Positions 58,050-64,000 of a DNA stretch of 64,000 nt are shown here, piece by piece. The notes under the pieces are model-generated. The model did not search any database. It was not told the DNA's origin and saw only the letters and a list, made by a program, of their open reading frames with translations. Source of the stretch: JAICNG01 sp035249985 (GTDB lineage Bacteria > Gemmatimonadota > Gemmatimonadetes > Gemmatimonadales > Gemmatimonadaceae); NCBI GenBank assembly GCA_035249985.1, contig DATFFP010000008.1:1-64000 (forward strand), written 5' to 3'. The position numbers and the translations under genes were made by a program. Position 1 is the first letter of the stretch. Each line of letters opens with the position of its first letter.

Positions 58050-58708
58050 GCTGGCGCGTGCCCGTGGCCGGCGACGAGGTGACCGCCGAGCACGACTCAG
58101 CCAATTCGCCGGTCGTGTTCGTTTGTGCTCATGGGGCCGGCGGCCACATGAACGATCGCGGCATGATGTCGGTGTCGCAGGTCATGCGGTCGAGCGGGAT
58201 GGATATCGTCCGCTTCAATTTCCTGTACAAGGAAAAGCGCAGTGGCCGTCCCGACCCGATGCCGGTGTTGAAGAAGACGTTCGAGGCGGTCGTGGCGCGT
58301 GTGCGTGAGGAGCTACGTCCGGACGTCCTGATCATCGGCGGGCGCTCGATGGGTGGCCGCGCCGCCTCGATGCTGGCGGCGGATGGCTTCGCGTGTGACG
58401 GGTTGCTGCTGCTCGCGTATCCGCTGCACCCGGCAGGGAAGCCGGAGCAACTCCGTGATGCGCACCTGCCGAAGATCGACATTCCCGTCCTCTGCCTGAA
58501 CGGCACGCGCGACGCCCTCTGCAGACGCGACCTGATGGACGCCGTGCTCGAGCGTGTCGGCCCAAACTGGACGATGCACTGGCTCGACGGCGCCGACCAC
58601 AGCTTCCACGTGCTCAAGTCATCGGGGAGAACGGACGCCGAGGTGCTCTCGGAGATAGGGGAGACGAGCCGGGTGTGGGTGGAGCGACTCGCACGGGTGC
58701 CCCGTTAG
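58046..58708 (+). CDS. Alpha/beta hydrolase of the KANL3/Tex30-like family
   Basis: 220 residues from GTG 58046, overlapping the helicase stop. A dienelactone-hydrolase-like fold: VVFVCAHGAGGHMNDRG (oxyanion), nucleophile elbow GGRSMGGRAASM, acid region LCLNGTRDALC and the final His in GADHSFHVLK. The C-terminal part of this family is widespread in bacteria and its substrate is unknown. Coupling to a helicase gene is curious but such pairing may be incidental. The final 90 bp overlap a convergent gene. Confidence 0.87.
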   Translation: MSWRVPVAGDEVTAEHDSANSPVVFVCAHGAGGHMNDRGMMSVSQVMRSSGMDIVRFNFLYKEKRSGRPDPMPVLKKTFEAVVARVREELRPDVLIIGGRSMGGRAASMLAADGFACDGLLLLAYPLHPAGKPEQLRDAHLPKIDIPVLCLNGTRDALCRRDLMDAVLERVGPNWTMHWLDGADHSFHVLKSSGRTDAEVLSEIGETSRVWVERLARVPR

Positions 58709-59080
58709 GCCCAGCGCGGCCGCGGGGACGGGACCGGCGGGCACCAGTGTCCGGCTCGTGAGGTCGATGCGAAGGTTGAGGCCATCGAGAGAACGGGCGC
58801 CCAGCAGGACAAGGTCTCCTCGCGCCGCAAAGACGACGATGTCGGGCGTCGACGTTCCCCCGGCATAGATGTTCGCGAACCCGACGCCGCGTTCGATCTG
58901 GCGGCCGTCGGCGGTCACGAAGTCGACGATGCGCTCCGGCGCGAGCCCGATCGATTCGAGCACCGGCTGGGGTACCCACGTGTACTCACTGCCCGTGTCG
59001 ACGATGACATCCGAGAGCTCGACCACGGTCCCACGCCTGGCCGGATGCTCGATCGCGATGATTGTGCGCAGAATCGCCAT
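58619..59080 (-). CDS. Retropepsin-like aspartyl protease domain protein
   Basis: 153 residues from ATG 59078-59080; an in-frame ATG at 59119 is possible. The motif DVIVDTGSEYTWVPQPVLESIG is the single Asp-Thr-Gly site of a retropepsin-like fold (PF13650/PF13975), with the flap region after it and the hydrophobic IVVFAARGDLVLLGARSLDGL strand-loop that closes the site. Such half-proteases work as dimers. No signal peptide. Its 3' 90 bp lie antisense to the end of the hydrolase gene, so its true C-terminus may need checking. Confidence 0.75.
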   Translation of the reverse strand: MAILRTIIAIEHPARRGTVVELSDVIVDTGSEYTWVPQPVLESIGLAPERIVDFVTADGRQIERGVGFANIYAGGTSTPDIVVFAARGDLVLLGARSLDGLNLRIDLTSRTLVPAGPVPAAALGLTGHPCESLHPHPARLPYLREHLGVRSPR

Positions 59081-59139
59081 CGCGTCGAGCATACGGCCCT
59101 TGCCGCCGATCGCCGGCATCGAATTACCGCGTCACGACG

Positions 59140-60096
59140 CTAGTTCCCGCGTGGCGTGCGCGTCGACATCCAGAGGTCCTGCCCCCCGGACCCACCCGGC
59201 CGATTCGTCGAGAAGTACAACGTTCGGCTGTCGTGTGACAGCTCTGGGTGCAGGTCGTTGACCGGCGAGTTGATCGGCATGCCGAGGTTCTGCGGCGGCA
59301 ACCAGGACTCGTGAGGGTTCTGGCGTGTGGACACCCACATGTCCGCCGTGACTCCGCCGCCAGCGCGCCCGGACCAGAACAGGATTTCCTTTCCGTCCGT
59401 GCGGACTGTCGGTGCCGCGTCGTTGAACGCTGGATCGTTGAGCTCGGTGATTGCCACGGCGGGGGCTTCGGTACGTCCATCACGGCCGACCTCCGCGTAA
59501 TACAAATCGGATCTCGCCAACGCCTGATTCCCGCGATTGAAGTAGACGGCACCGCCGCCCGCGCTGACGGTGTAGTCCGGGCCCTGCTCGTCATCGGCAG
59601 TGTTGACGCCCGGCCCGAGAGCAATGGGCACGTCCCAATCGTCATCGTCGGTGGAGCCCGATCGACGAGCGAGCCAAATGTCATTTCCACCGGCAGTTCC
59701 CGTCCGATTGCTGTGGAAGAACAGCAGGTGGCCGTCGCTCGAGAGCGCCGGCGCGCCGTCGATGAAGGGTGAGTTGACGGGGGCACCAAGGTTGATGGGT
59801 GTCTCCCAGGGACTGTCGACGGATGCACGCCTGGTCACCCAGATGTCGACGAGGCCCAATCCACCAGGGCGATCCGACGCGAAGTACATCGTGAGCTCGT
59901 CCGACGAGAGTGTCGGGTTGTTGTCGATGAACGGCGAGTTGATCTCCGGCCCGAGGTTCATGGGCGCCGACCACTCCGAGTTGGCGAATGCGCTGACGCT
60001 GGGCGCGAGGAGTGTGGCGCTCGGCTGCGTGTCGCATGCGAAAAGCACCATCACAGCAACGAGGCGGGCTCGATGCTGCATCGAGAACGTTTTCAT
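59140..60096 (-). CDS. PD40-type beta-propeller lipoprotein
   Basis: 318 residues with a lipobox-like signal (VMVLFACDT, Cys near 21). The mature protein is built from WD40-like PD40 blades with the pattern NSPFIDNNPTLSSDELTMYFASDRPGG, NSPFIDGAPALSSDGHLLFFHSNR, NDAAPTVRTDGKEILFWSGR and NDLHPELSHDSRTLYFSTNRPGG, each followed by a D-I/L-W strand. This is the TolB/OmpA-associated PD40 type (PF07676). It probably binds a protein or glycan at the cell surface; no enzyme motif is visible. Confidence 0.87.
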   Translation of the reverse strand: MKTFSMQHRARLVAVMVLFACDTQPSATLLAPSVSAFANSEWSAPMNLGPEINSPFIDNNPTLSSDELTMYFASDRPGGLGLVDIWVTRRASVDSPWETPINLGAPVNSPFIDGAPALSSDGHLLFFHSNRTGTAGGNDIWLARRSGSTDDDDWDVPIALGPGVNTADDEQGPDYTVSAGGGAVYFNRGNQALARSDLYYAEVGRDGRTEAPAVAITELNDPAFNDAAPTVRTDGKEILFWSGRAGGGVTADMWVSTRQNPHESWLPPQNLGMPINSPVNDLHPELSHDSRTLYFSTNRPGGSGGQDLWMSTRTPRGN

Positions 60097-60141
60097 GGGG
60101 CCTCCCGGTGACTTCCGATTGGCAACAATGAAGTCCGTCTC

Positions 60142-61560
60142 TTACCGTGCCGTCCCCACCCCGGGAGCATAGAGCGAGCGGATGCGCTGCGCACGAAAGA
60201 CGTATCCGGCATTGCCCTGAATGCTCCACGTCAGCCGACCCTGAGCATCGTACTCCTCCACTCGGCCCTCCGTACCGAAGGAAACGAGAGTCCGCCCACC
60301 CGCGAGCGGCTGAACACTTCCACCTATGTGCGTTGTGACGCCGGGGATCGACCCGTACGAGTGAGCCAGTCGGGCCGTTCGCGCCATTTCGTTCACCACA
60401 TATCGCTCGGCTCGCGACTCCGACGCGTTCCCGATGTTGTCGAGAATCACGAACGTACCGGCGCCCATGTCCCGCACCCCGTGCTGATGCGCGAAGGCCG
60501 GTGCAGGGGTATCGAGGAAGGTGAGCTGGTTACGTCTGCCGCCGAGGCGCCAGATCACCGCGCCCGTGCGGGTGTCGATCTTCGTGACCTCGCTCAGGTT
60601 GCGAAACGAGACGAGGAGGTTGCCGTCGCTGTCGAGATCGATCGAATTGCCATGCGTCCAGTTGACGTTGCTCCCGCGACGCTCCGACTCCTCCACGTCG
60701 GTGATCGCGAAATGGTCGAATGGACTCCATTCGAAGAGCGGAGCGCCATCGATCGCGAGGTGCTGAACGACGGTGCCGATGACGCGTGCGTCCGCAGCCC
60801 CCCCGTAGGGAGTAAGATCCATCGTGCGCGACTCGTCGCACATGATCCAGTAGCTCCCATCGGGCAGCCCGATCAGATCATGCAGGCGTGAGGAGAGGCC
60901 GTGCGCGCAGCCAAGCGCGCGGGTCACGCGACCTAACGGGTCGATCTCGATCCATGGTTCCACATCGCCGGGCACCGGTGTTGGGGGCTTGGCGACGTAG
61001 CGTCCGTTCGGTTGCGCCATGAAGCTCAGGCCCACACCGGTCGCGAACCGGTGATACCAGACGACGCGCCCCGTATTGTCGATGACCACGCCATATATTC
61101 CTGCCGCGAACACGACGTAGCCCGGCGCCGGGTCGACGCCCCCCGCGGTGTATCGGGGGAGATCGGGCGGGAGGGCACCCGTCGTCACGGGAACCGGCTC
61201 GCCGACCGTCACGCCACCTCTCCCGTACGCAATGGGCCGCAGGTCATATTGCTGTGTCGGTCGAAGGCCCAGCACGGGGATCGTAAGCGTATCACTGGCC
61301 GGTACAACGGCCGCTGTCCGATTATCGTCCGACGCGGGCTCGATTCGCACAACGACACTGTCGGCATGGCGAACCCGCACCGACAGCGCGGCGCTCAGCA
61401 CGTTAGGCGTGCTGGCCAGCGCAACGGCCGACTCGATGATCGGGGCCGCAATATGCTCGGGCTCGGTCGGGGCGTCGGAACATCCCGCGAGCACCCCGAC
61501 GACAAGAAGATGCGGCCAGCGCCCTCGGCGCTTATGGCTTCCAGACCGCACCGGTGCCAT
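60142..61560 (-). CDS. Arylsulfotransferase-like (ASST) propeller lipoprotein
   Basis: 472 residues. Lipobox LAGCSD (Cys28). After an Ig/fibronectin-like N-terminal domain (about 40-135, ending LRPIAYGRGGVTVGEPVPVTTG) comes a six-bladed propeller with the ASST signatures (GVVIDNTGRVVWYHRF, HDLIGLPDGSYWIM, WTHGNSIDLDSDGNLLVSFRNLSEVTKID, HQHGVRDMGAGTFVILDN). The conserved His residues of bacterial arylsulfotransferases (in WTHGN and HQHG) are present. Whether it moves sulfate is not certain. Its start lies 29 bp inside the preceding propeller gene. Confidence 0.85.
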   Translation of the reverse strand: MAPVRSGSHKRRGRWPHLLVVGVLAGCSDAPTEPEHIAAPIIESAVALASTPNVLSAALSVRVRHADSVVVRIEPASDDNRTAAVVPASDTLTIPVLGLRPTQQYDLRPIAYGRGGVTVGEPVPVTTGALPPDLPRYTAGGVDPAPGYVVFAAGIYGVVIDNTGRVVWYHRFATGVGLSFMAQPNGRYVAKPPTPVPGDVEPWIEIDPLGRVTRALGCAHGLSSRLHDLIGLPDGSYWIMCDESRTMDLTPYGGAADARVIGTVVQHLAIDGAPLFEWSPFDHFAITDVEESERRGSNVNWTHGNSIDLDSDGNLLVSFRNLSEVTKIDTRTGAVIWRLGGRRNQLTFLDTPAPAFAHQHGVRDMGAGTFVILDNIGNASESRAERYVVNEMARTARLAHSYGSIPGVTTHIGGSVQPLAGGRTLVSFGTEGRVEEYDAQGRLTWSIQGNAGYVFRAQRIRSLYAPGVGTAR

Positions 61561-63232
61561 CGGAAATCAGCCGCTGTAGCAGCGCGCCCTGAGTGTCGAC
61601 CAGCCAGATCGCGGGGAGGTCGCAATAGTAGTAATAGCCGCAGGACTGCTTCGTGAACGAGACCGTTCGTCCATCGGGCAGCCAGGCGGGGTCGGTGTGG
61701 AAGGAGTAGGTCTGCCATGCCGTGGCGAGCCGCCGCTGGCTCGAGCCGTCGGCGTTCATGACGAAAATGTCGTGTGCGCAGCCATAGTAGCACTCGACCT
61801 CGCGCGTAAAGGCGAGCATCGAGCCATCGGGTGACCAGGCCGGCGCCGCTTCCGTCGAATCGTTTTGCGTGAGGCGAACGACGTTCGAGCCGTCCGCGTC
61901 CATGACATAGATCTCGCCGGCGGGATGGTCGCGCGTGCTCACGAAGGCGATCTTGCCCGTGCGCGACCACGCCGGATTCATGTCATCGGCCGGGTTTGCG
62001 GTAAGCTGCGTCAAGCCGGAGCCGTCGGGATTGATGGTGTAGATGTCCCAGTTGAGGGCGCGGTAGCTCTGAATAACGATCTTCTGGCCGTCGGGAGACC
62101 ACCCGGGCGACTCATCGCCGCCGGCGCTCGTCGTGAGTCGTGTTGCGTTCGTTCCATCCTCGTTCATCACGTAGAGCTCGGCGTCGTTGGCATGTCTGAA
62201 CGTCGTGAACGCGATACGGCCGTTCGCCGACCAGGCGGGCTCCCCATCATGGGCCGGCGCCGTCGTCAGACGCGAAAGGCCGGATCCGTCGGACGCCATG
62301 CTGTAGATATCGTTCTCCCGTACGAACGCGAGCTGCCGTGGCGCCTCGCATGAGATCGCGAAAGCCGCGTGGGCGGTGGCGCCGGGGTCGACGGCGAGCG
62401 TGTGGCTCGCGGCGCCGGTGATGCGGCAGTTCGCGCTCACCCCCTGAATCGTTGCGATGTAGTCAGGAGCGGGACGCAAACGGTCGAGCACCACCGAGCC
62501 ATTCACCCCGAGTGCAACGTCCTGGGAGAACCCCACGCTCGCGGCCTGCACGCTCAGAGTGTATCCGTTGGCGTCGGATCCAGCGCCGGTGGTGGTCACC
62601 GTGACTTCGAGGGTTCCGAAGGCCACGCAGCTCACCATGAAGGTCACGTCAGACGTGGCGCCGTGGTTCACCGCCGTCGTAACCGTCGTCCCGCCCGCGA
62701 CGGTGCAATTGTGCGCAACGCCGGTGAGCGTCACGGGTCGGGAACCCTCACCAATTTCCCCAATCGACACCGTGCCATTCACCCCCACCGAATGACCCGC
62801 GGCCTCGATCATCACGGTGTAGCCATCGGGGTCGAGGTCCGTTCCCGTCGTCGTCGTGGTTACGCGAACCGTGCCCACGCGACGCGTGCACGTGACGGTG
62901 AAGACGATGACCGTTGTCCGGTTGCTAACGACATCGACCCGGCGCGGGTTCGTGCTCGTCACCTGGCAGTTCGCGCGCAGCCCCTCGAGACTGAGGTCGT
63001 AAGCACCCGGTCGCAGATCGGAAATCAGGACCCGTCCCGAATCGAGCTGATGGACTGCTCCATTCACAACCGTCACCCTGGCGTCCGTCATGTCGGCATC
63101 GGGACCCGACGCCAGCACGTTGACCTCGATGGCGCCGGGTTGCCTGAGCGCGGTGGGCCCGTCGCCGCAACTAGCGAGCACGCTGAGCAGCGCCGCCAAA
63201 GCGACGTAAACGCCACCGCGGGGGGGATGCAT
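61532..63232 (-). CDS. TolB-like propeller lipoprotein with N-terminal beta repeats
   Basis: 566 residues from ATG 63230-63232. Lipobox LASCGD (Cys22). Residues about 30-290 carry three beta-sandwich repeats; two share the pattern GT(L/V)xVTxTTTG, D.NGYT, GVxxNC and a closing FxVSC, with paired cysteines. Residues about 295-560 form a six-bladed TolB-type PD40 propeller (EPAWSANGRIAFTTFRHAND, PGWSPDGQKIVIQSYRA, PAWSRTGKIAFVSTRDHPAG, PAWSPDGSMLAFTREVECYYG). A surface sensor or binding role is likely; no enzyme motif. It overlaps the downstream ASST-like gene by 29 bp. Confidence 0.87.
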   Translation of the reverse strand: MHPPRGGVYVALAALLSVLASCGDGPTALRQPGAIEVNVLASGPDADMTDARVTVVNGAVHQLDSGRVLISDLRPGAYDLSLEGLRANCQVTSTNPRRVDVVSNRTTVIVFTVTCTRRVGTVRVTTTTTGTDLDPDGYTVMIEAAGHSVGVNGTVSIGEIGEGSRPVTLTGVAHNCTVAGGTTVTTAVNHGATSDVTFMVSCVAFGTLEVTVTTTGAGSDANGYTLSVQAASVGFSQDVALGVNGSVVLDRLRPAPDYIATIQGVSANCRITGAASHTLAVDPGATAHAAFAISCEAPRQLAFVRENDIYSMASDGSGLSRLTTAPAHDGEPAWSANGRIAFTTFRHANDAELYVMNEDGTNATRLTTSAGGDESPGWSPDGQKIVIQSYRALNWDIYTINPDGSGLTQLTANPADDMNPAWSRTGKIAFVSTRDHPAGEIYVMDADGSNVVRLTQNDSTEAAPAWSPDGSMLAFTREVECYYGCAHDIFVMNADGSSQRRLATAWQTYSFHTDPAWLPDGRTVSFTKQSCGYYYYCDLPAIWLVDTQGALLQRLISDGTGAVWKP

Positions 63233-63376
63233 AACGACCGCCTCTGGATCGGGGATGATGCTACGTCCGGGAAGAGGCGTCGCGCAGCGCGGGACATCGG
63301 CGGGAATGACGCGCCGGTGGGAGCAACGAGCAGGGTCCCGTACCCAGTCGGAGTTGCCCCAGCGCAACCCCGCCAT

Positions 63377-63415
63377 CCAGTCATCCGTGGCCGCCTCCGG
63401 CCAAAGGATGACTGG
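63377..63415 (-). terminator. Perfect-stem hairpin after the CHRD-like gene
   Basis: CCAGTCATCC (63377-63386) pairs perfectly with GGATGACTGG (63406-63415), and inside it TGGCCG pairs with CGGCCA. It lies 30 nt beyond the stop of the CHRD-like gene and 145 nt before the next start. There is no T-tract, so it may be a Rho-independent-like pause site or an operator. Confidence 0.6.
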
Positions 63416-63444
63416 GATATACGGTCTAGGCGCCGCCTGTCAAG

Positions 63445-63954
63445 TTACGGGGCTTGACGGTTCGCGATGGTTGGTCCGGCGGCGTGGTTTTTCGTTAGGT
63501 TCCCGCACGCAACGGGAGAGGAGTTCAAAAGCTCGGACTGGAGGACGGTCACGGAGTACTCCCCGGCCGTCGGAACGGTGAAGGGGAGCGCGACGCTCGC
63601 GGCGGCGGTCCCCTGCTCGTTGGCGGTGATCGGCGCGTAAGGGTGCAGCCCCCCGAGGATCCCGCGCTCGTGGCCACACGCGCCTAACTGGACGAACCAC
63701 GCGTGAACCGCCCGCGGGGTCGCTCCGGTGACGGTGATCGTCGCCAGCGTCTCTCGGTAGGTGACGCCGGGGGAGAGCGTCACGGTGCCATGCAGCGCGC
63801 CCGAGAGCGTCGCCGTCCACGTCTCGAGCGGAATGATGGCGCCCGTCGACGTCTCGATCACCATCGCCGGCGGCTGCACGCACGCGGGCAGCGCCAGCAC
63901 CAACAGTCCGGTTGTGGCCGTCATGGCCAGGGCACGCAGGGCGATGCGCCGCAT
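63445..63954 (-). CDS. CHRD-like beta-barrel lipoprotein
   Basis: 169 residues from ATG 63952-63954, with GGAGG 8 nt upstream. Lipobox LPAC (Cys25). The mature domain has the layout of CHRD/superoxide-dismutase-like beta proteins: GALHGTVTLSPGVTYRETLATITV, AVHAWFVQLGACGHERGILGG, ALPFTVPTAGEYSVTVLQSELL and ACGNL, with two Cys likely to form a disulfide. No copper-binding His set is visible, so enzymatic activity is unlikely. Function unknown. Confidence 0.72.
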   Translation of the reverse strand: MRRIALRALAMTATTGLLVLALPACVQPPAMVIETSTGAIIPLETWTATLSGALHGTVTLSPGVTYRETLATITVTGATPRAVHAWFVQLGACGHERGILGGLHPYAPITANEQGTAAASVALPFTVPTAGEYSVTVLQSELLNSSPVACGNLTKNHAAGPTIANRQAP

Positions 63955-64000
63955 GGGTTCTGCCTCCTTCATCGAGCTCCGTGGGTTACGTCCTCGAGCA

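Noticed and set aside
55104..58708. Anti-phage defence island
   Set aside because: The helicase-nuclease architecture prompted a look, but no methylase, restriction, toxin or other defence gene lies nearby.
1..64000. tRNA, rRNA, riboswitch or insertion sequence
   Set aside because: I looked for clover-leaf CCA ends, known riboswitch cores and transposase motifs and saw none that hold up by eye.

Overview
The window is high-GC bacterial chromosome with no rRNA, tRNA, transposase, integrase, phage or CRISPR feature that I can see. The gene set points to the phylum Gemmatimonadota: an Oar-like TonB receptor with a carboxypeptidase-regulatory domain, zinc-ribbon Ser/Thr kinases with one membrane helix, many lipoproteins with propeller or Ig-like folds, secreted S9 and beta-lactamase-fold hydrolases, and a small basic protein of a type I associate with that phylum. 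This assignment is inference from gene content; no 16S or ribosomal protein is present to confirm it.

Layout. 1-4422: a minus-strand carbohydrate locus (LacI regulator with a palindromic operator, TonB receptor, and the start of a PF10091-type glucanase lipoprotein). 4530-5442: two small secreted proteins. 5559-8270: an FHA-domain protein divergent from a Ser/Thr kinase. 8296-11554: DNA polymerase IV divergent from a membrane M48 peptidase. 11723-15340: a coupled trio of small subunit, GMC oxidoreductase and thiamine-diphosphate enzyme. 15642-17880: a metallophosphatase lipoprotein divergent from a beta-solenoid protein. 18056-20817: an NtrX/NtrY-type sigma-54 two-component pair. 20968-24032: HAD phosphatase, amino-acid permease and ACMSD-type amidohydrolase. 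24022-26157: a large lipoprotein. 26338-32398: cyclophilin, penicillin acylase family, alpha/beta hydrolase, a SnoaL/DUF4440-like lipoprotein and a Tat-exported Gfo/Idh protein. 32468-39857: a GAF-PAS-GAF histidine kinase, cysteine synthase, a serine hydrolase and an S9 peptidase. 40019-44612: flavin amine oxidase, a conserved secreted protein, an ICMT-like methyltransferase, an HK and a zinc-ribbon miniprotein. 44642-45947: ECF sigma / anti-sigma / Spy-like operon. 46095-48428: small basic protein, DUF6624-like protein, an ArsR-SRPBCC pair and a membrane protein. 48583-55065: a tightly overlapped operon of Ig/beta-helix surface protein, PEGA-tailed Ser/Thr kinase, TPR protein and outer-membrane barrel. 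55104-58708: a UvrD-type helicase with an exonuclease domain inserted in it, and a hydrolase. 58619-63954: a retropepsin-like protease and four lipoproteins (two PD40 propellers, an arylsulfotransferase-like propeller and a CHRD-like protein).

Two signals run across the whole window and are not explained by the genes. First, at least ten intergenic spacers hold long imperfect foldbacks whose arms are short tandem units, almost always 9 bp long; the unit sequence differs at each locus, and they lie between convergent, divergent and co-directional genes alike. Second, the heptamer GTTAGGC (or GCCTAAC) occurs 17 times, in several reading frames including across a stop codon, and accounts for most of the TTA leucine codons I noticed. 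Neighbouring genes are commonly joined by ATGA or GTGA stop-start overlaps.
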